Positions 34,036 through 46,177 of a DNA stretch of 64,000 nucleotides are shown in pieces (the stretch's first letter is position 1; the number at the start of each line of letters is the position of its first letter). Origin of the DNA: Dipylidium caninum (lineage: Eukaryota; Platyhelminthes; Cestoda; Cyclophyllidea; Dipylidiidae). The stretch is taken from contig QEYB01001046.1 in the NCBI GenBank assembly GCA_017562135.1, positions 4,340,001 through 4,404,000 on the forward strand, written 5' to 3'. The position numbers and the translations under genes were made by a program. The notes beneath the pieces are model-generated. The model was not told the DNA's origin. It did no database searches and worked only from the letters and a program-made list of their open reading frames with translations.

Positions 34036-37000
34036 TCAACTCGAGCGCAGTTCCCTGCAGCGATGTGGAAGCGCGGCTGACTGTCGCAGGCTCGTGTTGG
34101 CGACCACAATCACGCCGACTACCTGACACGCGGATTCATCCGAATTCATCAATGTGGCTCTACCAATGCTGAAGGATGTCACAGCGCCGCCACAGCTATC
34201 AGCAACCTTCTCGGGCGGCACGAGGGGAGCGACGCTCCACTCCTCGACTTGGAGGTCTCTCCGAGCCATGGCCACAGCGGCCAGGGTGGTGGCCTCCCGG
34301 TCCACCGCATTGCTGTCGTCTGCGGCAAACCGATGAGATCGTCAGGCAAGGCAATTTGGTTTATTATCCTCTGGCTGTGCCTATTTGTCCCAAGCTAGCC
34401 ACGAAAACTTCTTGAAAAAAGCACTCTTATCTCCATGATCGTCCATGACTCGGCGATCTGTGGGCAGAGAACTTGAGGAAAGCTATTCACGCCCCAGCGC
34501 ACCATGAAAATGACCGACCACGCTTCGTTGCGCCGTGTGCTGTAAGTGGCCAGTTGCAATCAGATTTCTTTGAAGAAGATATAATTAGTTGGGTGCGAAG
34601 GAAAGGGAAGAGTTCTAACAGAGTCGAATAGCGCAGTGGATAGGGGCAGATTCGAGGAACTCCGTCAGTAACTCTCACTAAACTGCCTGGAAGAGAACAG
34701 AGCCCCCTTTAAGGGTTGCCTTAGGCTCATTAAAAGCCTCTCCATTGCTTCATGGGGAAAGTGGGACCAAATGATGCAACCACCCTATAATGCGGAAATT
34801 TTTAGACTAATTAAAGCGTTGGCAACGTGCATCAGGGGACATTTAGCCTACCTTTAGTAGCGCTGAGTTTGGAGCAGGAAGGCTAGCCGCCCTTGGCAAA
34901 AGGGACTCTCGCGAAAACCAAATTGCGAAGTTGACAGCCATAAAGCCTAATATATGTTCACTCACATAGAATGGTTAATAATTATTGTGGAGCACAATAA
35001 AGATGTATCGAAAGGGGGATTTCGCCTCACTTCCCCAGGTGGACATTAACCTCGGGCCTGGGGAGCGCTGTGTCCTCAGACTCTCCTGCGTCTCTGCATT
35101 GAGTAGAGCGGAAGGTAGCACTCAATCTGCCTCACCCCCACAACAGTTCCGCCTCGCCCACGTGCCGACTGTCGCAGCGAGGACTCGGACAAAGTTGCGG
35201 ACGTGCTTTTCCGGCCCCCAACCACGTCGGTCCGGTAATGGGATACGTATAGACAGTCCAGTTCCCACATTCAGAGGACGCTCACGGCATTTCCACTTTT
35301 CACCGGTGAGCTGCCTGCTATTCTATTCCGCATAGTGAAAAGTTGTCAATGACAGAGCTGCTTAGTAAACGTTTAATTTCGTCGCCAACGCATAAATTAC
35401 GTAATAAAGCTGGCGCCATAAAATACTACGTATTTTTATGTCTAGGTGTTTTACTTTTATCTGTATTATTATTTCGATTATCGTAGGACATTAACAGGAC
35501 TACCTAACAACTTTGATCTCCTTCCCATTGTGTCGGTTTGCAAAAGTGCTTCCAACAACAAAATGATTTAGCCGGGTCAGTCCCGAGCCCAAGCAGCGGG
35601 AAACACGCCCGTGGAGACGAGTGAGGAGGAGAAATGGGGGAGAGAAAGACTTACTCACAGTGAGCGGCGGATATTTGCCGTTGAATGTAGGCCACGTAGT
35701 CGGAGGAGGAGGAGGAAGCGCGCGAGACCTCAGCGGTTCTGGTGCCATCGTCGCCGCCCCCGTCGGAGGCATCGCAGGAGACATCCTCGGTCTGAGAGGC
35801 CAGGAGTGCCGTCGCCCTCGCCAACTCCCTCGACTGCCTCTGTGAGCAGATACTCGCCTTTGCCTCGTGTCGTTTGTAGCACTGCTCACGGTGTGTTCTA
35901 AAAACTACGTGCGTGTGGAAGGACCATTTAGATGTACGTTTAGGTCGAATATTCTCCGCACTGCCTTCTCCAGCTTACGTCAGCACACTTTCTCGATCCT
36001 GCTCCTTAAACAGTGGGCCACGGGACGGTACCGGTGGGTTCATGTGGATTACCATTTCGAAACCCGAAAGTTTTGGCGTCTGGGATGTTCTTATAGTTGT
36101 TTCCCTACGCAATCTAAGACAGCTTATTTAACTGCCCGAACGCGGAGGGCTGCGAGTTGCCCTGCGAGTGTTTTGTTGGGGGGGAGGGGGGGAGGGGCAG
36201 GAGAGGCCTCGCTGAACTACTGGGAGTTGGGTGGAAAGGGTAGCGAGGAAGTGTGGCAAACCGTGCGAGACCAAAATTTGCCGTCTGCCCGTAAGAGGAC
36301 CACTCATGAATGGAATACCAGCTGTTTGCGTCTTCACATTGAGACACCAAGTGCGCTTTTTTCCGCCTTGCTCTCTTGCGCTTCCGCCCTTTGCAGCCGT
36401 CGGCAAAATAATGCTGATCATTTATTTTTTGCGTCAATGCTCCACCCCGACCCCTCTGCTTGGTGATTAAGAGTAATGGCCTAAAGTGTAGACCCACTAA
36501 GGAGACTCTGGTTAGGCTATATTTTCAAATCTAAATAATGCATATCTGTTCTAATTTATGGGAAATTAATGCTAAACGATGGGCTGTATACCGAGTAAGC
36601 CGATTCGCTACATAAAAATTAACTGATCTGCTACACGCCGCAGTCGGGGCAATTTATGTGATGACCCAGGGGCGCGGCTTTCAGGCAGTCCATTGTTGCA
36701 GTCCGAAATTGTCCCCTCGTCACTTGTCCTCCCCAATCCCCGCGGGGCCGGATACGCAAAGATGGGTGAGCTGGGGTGGTCTTCCCATCAACTTGGGGCG
36801 GGGACACCGCGTGCATCCAGAGGTCTGCTTGACGACATGGGGGGAGATCTCCTCGAAAAATGCGGCAATTACGGGGTGTCCCCTTCAACCCTGCGCATCT
36901 TTCACTCATGTGGTGCAAACCGCCACTTCGCCCTACTCCCACTGCACAGGGTGGTGTTGAAAGCAGGGCAGAAAATAACTTATTGTATGTCTCAAAAGTG

Positions 37001-37403
37001 TTGGCACTTCTGCTGAAATTCATCAGTTCAACTCAAACTTCTACCGAGCCTATAAACACGGTTAACAGCACGGGTGCGCCACGACTGACTGAATTTACCG
37101 AAAAATACGGGTTCCATTGTCCATCAGCGGCTTAAATTTCAACCGATGCGGGGTCATCGCTTGGCATCGTGTCCTGGGAGGAGAGATGCCGCCGACCTTC
37201 TTTGATGCGAACCAGAGGGTTTTTACGTTGTAATATGCAGTCAGGTATGGGAAAGTAATTATGTGGCTTACTTTTCATGTTGTGAGGTTTGCAGAGGTAG
37301 ACGGCGGCTCTCTCGTGAGGTCGGGAGTCGAAAATGAAGCTCCACATTGAAATTTGGAACTCGGATGCTCCACTCTCGTAGCAGCGCTGTAGCACCCTTT
37401 TCC
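34036..37403 (-). CDS. Possible unknown gene, three phase-consistent minus-strand exons with a stop
   Basis: I do not recognise this protein. Three minus-strand segments join in phase: 37403-37272 (acceptor gcatag, donor gaaaa|gtaagc), 35897-35659 (acceptor gtttttag, donor cact|gtgagtaag) and 34319-34036 (acceptor gtttgccgcag, ending in TGA). Together they encode about 217 residues. The first junction gives a charged, probably helical region (HEKTHREQCYKRHEAKASIC). The middle exon has an acidic/Gly patch and five serines in a row before DYVAYIQRQISAA. The last exon begins DDSNAVDREATTLAAVAMAR. Upstream exons and a start codon were not found. The donor and acceptor of the middle exon are good. 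The evidence is splice signals, shared phase and codon pattern only; GC-rich DNA produces open frames by chance, so this needs transcript support. Confidence 0.27.
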
Positions 37404-40400
37404 CTATGCAAATTTGCACACGTACGTGCCACTTTGACCTGCAAAGGGACGGAGGAGTGGGGATGAGCCCCTCCTAGGTGAAGTTAGAACCGCGGAACGG
37501 TGAGGTTCCCACCCACCAATTAGTTCAGATGGCCACGACGCTCATTTTAGCGTAGAGAGCGTCCACACCACCATTATCCTTTCGTAATTTTCCCCCAGTT
37601 CCGCCATTATCATTTAGAGTCTACGTGGCCAGATACAGCAGGTGGCCGCTTCGATGGTGTCCCAAAAGGCAGACCCACGTGTGCGCGATGGTACCGGCCG
37701 CCCCAGGCTGCGGACGTTTGGCCGCCTGCATGCTGCAGCCCCATGGGTTTTGCTCATCATTGCTACACCTACTCTCCTCCATTAAGACGCCCAACAGGCA
37801 AAGTGGTGGCATTTGAAGCCGGCCTTCCGTGGCGAATGGATTTTGCAAGGCAGCCTGCAACAATCGTTTCGGGGCAAAAGACTTTTCAAAAAAGAATTTA
37901 ACCTATTTTTCACAGAGAAAACTGTTGAAAGAACTTATTCAGCACAGAAGTTTGGATTGAAATGCTGAAATCATTATACGGCTGGCAAACTCAAAAAGCC
38001 AATGTGAGGGCATTTAGAAATAAAATAACAGAGAAAACAGATGAGGGGTTACGAAAATAGTTGCAGTTGCGTTAAAAGTCTGAAGCACCTAATGAGGGAC
38101 GCAGAGTCTAGCGAATTAAAACACACCTAAGATATAGTCCGACTTTTTGGGCAGCACGCGAACAATTTCGTCTAAGTGTATTTGTGTAATCAGCATTTTT
38201 CATTTACGCCTCTAATTAAGACCTGGACAATTCGTCCCTTTTACCGAGACTGGGACAAATGCATCTCATCCAATGCTACTTTGGGGAAATTTCAACCCTC
38301 GTCGGCCACCAGCGTGAAAACCCTGCAAACATTAGCCCACTTCAGGCAGAATTTTCTTTCCTTTCGCGCACCAGGTCCTGAAACCCCTCCACTTTCTTAT
38401 CATTCTTGTGCATCCCCGCAAGGGGAAGGAGAAGCCCAGAGCCAGTACTTGTTTCGCGATGTCACTGCAGCCCTAACCGAAGTTTGGAGTGAGTGACTCC
38501 TCCGAACGCCGCGGCGCCCGAGGCGAGCTGCGAAGCGAGGGCCGGGTGCTGCGAATCGGTGTCACCTCCCCTGTTGGGTGACGCAAACAATTAGCCATCA
38601 AACCCTGCACCGTCAGGTCTTTCACCAGTCGGTGTTATAAGTGTCGAGGTTTTCCAATCCCCACCCGCGCGTTACGAGGAAATTGAGATGAGCGGAATGC
38701 AAACGACTGTCGTTTAGCATACTTGCACATTGTCTCCGCATCATCCACCCCCCGCCGAAGCCAAATCCGTAGCTTTGGGTTTCGTCGGGGATGCGAGCTA
38801 TCTGGTGTTCAGAGGCGCAGTGCGAGACATCCGAGCGGTAGAATCGGCAGGGGTAGTCAGCGGTGCCGGGACTGGCAGTGGCTGTGGAAGGCGTAGAAAG
38901 CGCGAAGCAAAGTGACTGCATTTGAAGGTGGATGTACAGAAAAAGCGGCCAAACTTCCATTTAATTACCACCACGTCCGCCTCTCACACCAGTTTCACAA
39001 TTGCGAGGGCTAAAGGAAGCAGATGAAACCCCTCTTTATGCACATTGTAGACAATGGAGGGAACCAACTTAATTGTGTTCCCCCATTTAACTGCTGCCGC
39101 GGAGAGTCGCCCCACCTCTTCCTACTGCCCACTTGTTATAGCAACTGGTAAGGGGTAAATGAGGAATGTAAAATCTATGCACTAAATGGCGCTGATACTC
39201 TGCCGCTGGGGAAGTGGAGAGAAGGCGGTTAGTTAATTTTGTCCAAACCCCCACGATGAATAATCAAACGTTTCGCCTGCAACAATAACTACAGCGCGTC
39301 AAGTCCCTGCTTGGAGGTATTTATAACATGTTGCCCCCAAGTATCATTTTCTGCCACATCGGCAAATTAAAGGAGAGTGTGCATTCCTCTTGCATTTATA
39401 TGAGGCTTCCGCAAAAGCTCCCCGTTGACATTGAAGTATCAAAGTGTTGTTCCTTTACAGTGAACGCCCTGTGGTCTGTCGAAATGAAGTGAGTTCCCTT
39501 TTGGCTCATTATCTGCGAATTGCCCCCATTTTATCGCCTGTCTGAGCTCTCCATGAGAAGCGAGTCGTTGCAGGCAAATTGACTCACACACAGGAATAAG
39601 CCAGACATGTGTAGCATAGATAGGAAAAAGCTCCCCGACCCTGCCACGCCCTCTCCCGCCGCCAGTCGCCACTGCTAACACCGAGTTTTCGCGATCTGGC
39701 GACAGGTAAATTGTACAGCATGTCGGAGAAGTGGTCAGGGTAGAAAGGGAAGTGCGGAGGGGGGCGCGCACGCTTCTACCCCGCTCTGAATGAAATGCTG
39801 GACCGTCTTACGTCTGTTCACCAGGCACACCACTGCCTTCTAGCAAACGTCCAGCGCTTCACTTTCGCCAGCATTGTCATGTAGTTAATTAAGGACATAA
39901 AGTGGGAATGTGCTGGGCGATTCATTCAGTCTATAAGGCCATAGAAAATGCAACTCACAATGTCTAGTCGGAGCACGGATGGTTCAGCGGTTGAAGAACG
40001 TGAAATCATTATTTTGCACGGCAACAGCGATGGTGACACAACTTGGTCGGGCGGGCGGACTGGCGAATTGGCTTCGCGCAAGTTTAAGCCTGCAGGCCAA
40101 TGAACGCGCACTCGTTGCAGTCCTGACTCCCTTGTGGATGCGCCCGCGGAGCGTGGGCAGACGTGCGCTCGTGCGTGCGTCCACGCGTCAGGTGGAAACA
40201 GAGCCCCTTCTGCTTATTACAAAAAGACACTACGATTACCAAGACTACGCACAGACTCACCTCTTGACGCCGGTGTTGCGCGAGATGTTGGCGAGCTTCA
40301 AGTGGGCTCCCGACTTCCTAAGCTGTTGTGTGTAATCAGACAGGCCTTACACCAAGGTGTGGATCGCGACCACTCCAACTCTTCCTCAGTTCCACCTCGA

Positions 40401-43400
40401 GTACACACCGCGGTGTCCATGAACACCAGTTTAATTGACTCTCCAGTGGCAGCGTATTCCACATTCCGACAACAGTCAGGATAGCCTCAATCAGTAACTG
40501 GTAGCAGCAGGAGTAAATGCTCTAGCGGATTTTGACCACTTCACGCCCTGACCAAATTTACCGTGTGCTCTGCGTGCTGTCTCTACTGAGCACGCACTCC
40601 CGTGGAGAGTAGAAGCCAAGGTGTCAGGAAGTCGGCATCACAGTCGATGGAATGCCTCAGTGCCGAAGCGCACTTCAGCATCACCATGCGGATGTACGAA
40701 CACCGCCGTGCACCCCTTCCATTTTTCAACCCTTCTCCCCTCCTCTCCTCTCCCCTCCCCCACCGCCATAGGCTCACTTTGCACATCTAAAATCGTACAT
40801 GAAGTGAAGGAGGCTGCCTCGGCGTTTAGTCTCTCATGTTCGACATTCCAATTGACCTTGAGTCAGGTTTCGCGTTCGCCTTCTCGCGTGGGCCCTGGGC
40901 GCGAGCGAAGTCTAAGGTTGACTACTACGGTGGGAGGCATTTAAACGAAGAAGGGTAAGGCGAAAGGCGCCGGACGTTAGTTCTTTGGAGGACTTCAGCA
41001 TTTGTGAACTCGGGCCCAACGGATGCAATTTCAACAGGTTTGACGTGTGGAAATTTGCGGGAAACGGGACTCGTCATCCCCCCCTGGGACAGGTGTTGGA
41101 AATACTCACCGAGTATTCAGACGACGAGGGCTGAGTGGACAATTGGCCGTGGTAAGTAGCACCGGCCAATCTTATAGTTTTCCGGCAAATAACGTCCTGC
41201 GTTCTCTTCGGGCTCCGTTATCCCCTTAACAGCAGGCGTCTGAGCCTGCTCGCTACACCTCACTTCATACTCACTCGCCTCCACACCTGTAGGTTTCGCC
41301 AGACACGAGAAGTTCACGGTTGCTGCGTGGCCTGAGTGGTTCCATCCAGTGCAAAGATGACCAATTTTTGCATGAAGGAGCAAATGCATTATAGAATCCG
41401 TGTGGCCCAAGTCCCGTCTGTGCCTTAGGCCAAAGAGGAAGCCCTAAGAGAGCAGCATTTGTCCTGTCGTTCAAGAGTAGTCTTCGGTCATGCTGTTAAA
41501 CCTCGCCTTGAGTCAGACAATAAAAAGTTTGCGCTTTAGTGTCAGTGGCTGTACTCATTGGGGATCGTCTAGCGTTAGCTGAACCCCTGCAACATCCCTC
41601 CGCTACCTCTGCCAACGGGGGTCCACTCGAGGGAGTCTGTAAATGACAAGACTATCTAATGTTACAGGTGAAAAGGCGAGATGTTTGCACTGCCAGACCT
41701 AATGTAAACAACTGTCAGTGTATAGACGACACATGGTGATCGTAGCATCCCATTCCGCTCCACTCCCTGCGCCCTATTGCCCCTCCGCATCCTCCTCTGG
41801 CGTGGGTTGGGACAGTTGTTTTTGATAAATGCAAATATAAACTCTAAAGCCTTCTGCAGGCAACCCTGCTTTATAAACAATATGAAATGGTGAACGCTTT
41901 GGCGCACATCCCAACAAGGCGTTGGGCCAAGACTTTCGTCCGTGTGGTTCAAATGTTTGAGCAGTTTGAAAATCGCCTTCTTTAGCTCTCCAAATTTCAC
42001 CTGAAATATCCTTTCAACAGAACACTTCCCCTATTACGCCTATCAAATTTTTAAAATGCTGTGGCGATCTAATGCAACCAAGTTCCACGCAACCAAGTTG
42101 GAGATAAATCTGCATCTCGCACGCATCACCACCATCGCCTCGTGCCCTCATCATTCAACGCCCGAATGACATCACGGTGCCTCCCAGACCTAGCAGTCGC
42201 CACTACATTTCATTGTGAGGATGGTGAGAATGCCGTGCCTGTAGCGTCGCGGATCCCCTCCAATCGCGCTCACAATTGTTATCGCTCCACGTTAACTAAT
42301 GACGGGAGTGATTCGATGAGGCGCGCTTTTCCCCACAAACCACTCATCGACACCCCCCGTCCACGTCCAACTACTCCGACACAGGACTTTTACATGAATC
42401 TCTGCACAAACTAACGATAAAGGCGAGTGCATCGCATAACTCCTTAAAGACACATGACCTCTCCTGCCATTTTGGATTAAAAGCATGGAAGCTCTCTCTC
42501 GCTCGAGTTCATCTAGCGCTTTCGGCCATGAGAACTTCTTCGGATGCCTAAAATGTAAGTTCTTTGGCCTCTTGCAAGGTAAGGTCCTCGCCCGGGGAGA
42601 GGAATGCAAACCCTTTGATTGTGTCAAGCCTTGTACCCAGAAGGGGAAGAAGCAGAAGACTATTTGAGGCCATTTTGGTTCCCGGTGAATAGTGGAAAGG
42701 ATTATAAGTGGGTCTCCGAGACTAAGAAAGTCTCTAAGGGGAAGACGATCAGTGGATGCCACTGAGGCGTTCGCTAGCTTGACACGTCATCCCTTAACCA
42801 TTACCCACTAAACAAAATTCCGCTGCTCCCAGAATTTGTCTAACCAAAAAACGACTAGTAGGTGGAAGCGCATCAAATACCCTTTCCGACTGTGCTCTAA
42901 CAGGCATTCTTACAGGCGAGGCATCTGTTAGTTGGTTGCCGCGGTCCCTGAAGAAATCGCACTTTTAACGACCGGATTAAACTTTTTGTCATCTGCTTCG
43001 TTAAGATCAGATTGGAGTGGCAACAAGTGGCTCGCCTCTCCTGCGTCAAGTGGCAGCGAACTCTACCACTGTGTGCACGAGAAAGAAGATTACTCAAAGA
43101 ACAGTGGCAGTTGGCCTTCGCCAACTCGCGAACCCCAAACGTTAGCGGTCACGACTGACTCGACGGGGCCCAGAACGATGCGTTTTAGAACAGCACAGTC
43201 TCCAAACCCTCCTGAAGGTCACAAAAAATGTCGCCACCATGCGGTAACTCCCTCGACTTAATTCTGTCCCCTTCCCGGAGCAACCAATTTGGTGTGCTCT
43301 CGTCTTGTTCCCCTCGTCTTTGATAAATAAAGTCAGAGATTTGTCATGCGGACCAATGAAGCGAGTATTACGCCGACTAGTCTTGTTATTCGAGTTTGCT

Positions 43401-44906
43401 CAGACTACTAATTCTGCTTCCTAGTAACTTTATCGTCCTCTCAGTGTGTGATAGCGCTGTTTAAAATACGCCATAATTACTGAATCCAAAGAATCATAAA
43501 TGATAATTAGTAGGCCAGAACCACGATCTCAAAACGCTCTAAGCCAGTGAGTGGGGAGCAAAAGGTTAAAGCGGTTCTGCCTCGATGCAACCTGCAGTCA
43601 TGTACGGTGGTGAAAATAGCCCAAATGGCCCCCTGCCGCCCCGAAGCATTCCAATACTCGAATCCTAAGAAGTGACTCCTTTATTTGTTCAAGTATTCGC
43701 ATGACTGTGCTATAATCACTTTTCCCTCGTGTCTTTTACAGTCGCAATGTTGGAGCTGGTCTTTCATACTGTCATTGAAACGCACACCGCAGCTCACCAA
43801 TGACGCCATCTAGCGTGTGGTTGACAGAGGCTCGCATAGCTGTTGCCAGCTTTTAAGGTGTAGTATAAAGTGTCAGGACCAGTCAGACGATACTTAAAAT
43901 TTTTTTTTACTTAAGGATGTGAGTGGATGCATTTCGTCCAACCGTGTAAACGCAAAATGCCGCTCAAACCCATCGGAAACAGGTTTCGATGAGGCTAAGA
44001 GGCGGCCACTCTTGAGCCTACGAGGAAGTAAACCAGATATGGTGCCAAATGAATTGGTTTTTTGCGGGCGAGGAGACGCTCAAGGATCAGTCCTGCTGGA
44101 TTCTCCCAATGATGTAACCATGAAACTCTTCCACCCTCTCATTACGCAAGCGATGTCAACGAGGCATATACAAATTGTAAATTGCCGAGGAGTTTCCACT
44201 CGCACCGCTATTGGCGTGAACTCAAACTGCGGTCGTACTGCCATCGGAAATGGGAAGCGCCGATACCCGCGAATGTGCAAGGGCAGAAAGTGCCGCTCTG
44301 GCCTTCGCCCTAGTGCCGCTGGCAAATAAGGCCAGGTACATCCGAGACTAAAGAATGAGGATCGGAAGGGTTAAACTACTTACTCTCTTCCGCGTTTGAA
44401 TTAACCTTGTGATGATCATCCCCGCCAATCTCCCCTTCTCCATTGACCCAAATATATTTGGAGACAGCGATTTTCTTTTCTTCGTGCATATTCTTCACAA
44501 TGCATATTTTTGCAGTGAACTACCCCTAAGTATTCCATGCTGTATGGGAGATGTGAGGCAGACAAAGGGAGTAAACTGGATCGGCTGCTCAAGCAGTGAT
44601 AAATTGCGCTAAACCGACTGCCTCCTGAGTCTGCATTCAACCGCGTTACCCACTCGCTGTGTGGGGATCCAATGAATTTTGCCCACAGCACTTCTTTCCT
44701 TTAGTTAGGCGGAGAGAAATTCAAGCACAACGCTCAGTAAATTGGTGCTTGTCCATTGGAACGAATGTTTACTATCTGTGAGTTGGACTAGGAAAAGTCC
44801 GCAAGCCGCGCTGGATTTATTTGCACTTCACTGTCCACGTGAACGTTCGTGTCTAGGTTAGCGCAGAAGCTGACGAGGTGGCCACCATTCGTCTCGCCGT
44901 GCCGCC
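37404..44906. other. 7.5-kb GC-rich stretch without a recognised gene
   Basis: Nothing here matches a family I know. One exon-like plus-strand segment, 38375-38488, has a strong acceptor (ttctttcctttcgcgcaccag) and donor (tgga|gtgagt) and encodes a peptide with YLFRDVTAALTEVW, but no partner exon was found. A pyrimidine tract lies at about 40730-40760. A tRNA-Gly-like A-box lookalike near 39979 has no matching B box. Confidence 0.35.
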
Positions 44907-45025
44907 CCTTGACAGGTAAAAGGAAGGCGAAACTCCCAGACATTCTGATTGTTTTAACTTCGTTTCGTACTACGCATCAAATATTTATGCGACGCCAAGT
45001 TGGGCAACAAATCATCGATCTCGCC
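44907..45025 (+). repeat. Diverged dispersed repeat, copy 1
   Basis: About 119 bases that align, with scattered mismatches (roughly four of five bases equal by eye), to the reverse complement of 45740-45858. Shared blocks include ccttgacaggtaaa, gattgtttta, cttcgtttcg, gcatcaaatatttat and gggcaacaa. Similarity fades outside these limits. Both copies have an open frame with a related LTGK-x-K-x-KLP peptide, so the repeat may derive from a coding part of a transposon, but no transposase or reverse transcriptase is visible. Confidence 0.75.
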
Positions 45026-45609
45026 AAACTCGAAAAACTTGTGTGTTACATGATTGATAATGCGTTTCAGATATTTTCTGCCAATGGGAAAAACATGAAG
45101 AATAATCATTTTTGTTACTCCCTCTGCATAAGTGGTTAAAATAGCCTGACATCCCACGTAAGCGGACGTGGAAGGGCAGAATGTGAGCACTCAAACTGAG
45201 ACCGTTATCGAGAAGCTACGATGCACTGATGGGGTTAACATTTGCTCCTGTAAGCCAGCCTTAATACCCGAAATGACCTTTCATTCGTGATCCGATTGCC
45301 GATGAGACGATGATGCTTTCATTTCCGCAGCTTTACTCTATGCGGATTTGAAGTCAATTGGAGACGTCACCTGTTGATTGATGAAAGACGAGGTTCAGTA
45401 AATATGACTAAGGCCACAACTTCTATCACTTCCGCAAGTTGTGAATTTAAGCAGTCAGTTGTTAGAAGAGTGCGCCACTGTGGGAACCCCACTCGAAATA
45501 ATTTTGGCGAAAACTATACGCAAAGTAACAAATGGTCAGTCTGGCGGAAATGGCAGCAAGAGAATCGACGATGAGACCTAAAGCATGCACTCTTCGAATA
45601 AGGAGTACT

Positions 45610-45660
45610 GGAGGAGGAGAGGAGGCGGCGGGGACGGCGACGGCGACGGCGACGGCGGAC
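45610..45660 (+). repeat. GGA/GGC/GAC-type trinucleotide tract
   Basis: GGA units followed by GGC and then several perfect GGCGAC hexamers. No clear exon surrounds it. Confidence 0.8.
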
Positions 45661-45739
45661 TCCTCTACCCAGCATTTGGATTGCCTGCCTCTGTGTGTTT
45701 ATGCTTGCGGGTGTGTACCATGGAGGTTATTTGCGTATT

Positions 45740-45858
45740 GCGACATCAATGACTTGTTGCCCATCTTAGCGTGGTATAAATATTTGATGCGCAGTCGAAA
45801 CGAAGCTAAAACAATCGGTGTGGCTGGTAGTTTCTCCTTGCCTTTACCTGTCAAGGGA
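45740..45858 (-). repeat. Diverged dispersed repeat, copy 2 (inverted)
   Basis: Inverted partner of the copy at 44907-45025, separated by about 715 bases. The opposite orientation could reflect two independent insertions of one repeat family or the arms of a larger element. No target-site duplication or terminal repeat could be recognised around either copy. Confidence 0.75.
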
Positions 45859-46162
45859 CTGCACGAAGAGTCGAGTAGGTCCCACAATGAGATCGTGACA
45901 GAAACCACCTTGTCATTTCCACCCTCGGGTGCAGCGGCCATCCAAATAATTTTTGAGGCAGCTTGAATAAAATCTTCTTTTCGACGTACAGCATTAAAGA
46001 GAGTACTTAATCCCCCTTTTAATTGAGACTTTTCGAACTCGAAAAAGTAATGAGATTGCTCTCCAAGTATGAACAAAATGTGTACTCTATGCTTGCAAAC
46101 TTCACTCTGGATTGTAATAAAAGGTCCTCTTCACGGCAGGGTTTAGCCATTCGCGTTTTACT

Positions 46163-46177
46163 CCCCCCCCCCCCCCC
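46163..46177. repeat. Poly-C run (15 bases)
   Basis: An uninterrupted C homopolymer at the boundary between the GC-rich middle and the AT-rich right part of the window. Confidence 0.9.

Noticed and set aside
34090..34400. Plus-strand open frame of about 100 codons
   Set aside because: It mirrors the minus-strand exon at 34036-34319, whose splice sites and phase are better supported.
35867..36466. 199-codon plus-strand open frame
   Set aside because: No ATG at its start, no family resemblance, and its beginning overlaps the minus-strand candidate exon; typical of GC-rich non-coding DNA.
39979..40010. Sequence like a tRNA-Gly A box (tggttcagcggttga)
   Set aside because: No B box, no anticodon stem and no acceptor stem can be drawn around it.
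41320..41345. Sequence like a tRNA-Ser A box (gtggcctgagtggttcc)
   Set aside because: No matching TpsiC arm downstream; chance resemblance.
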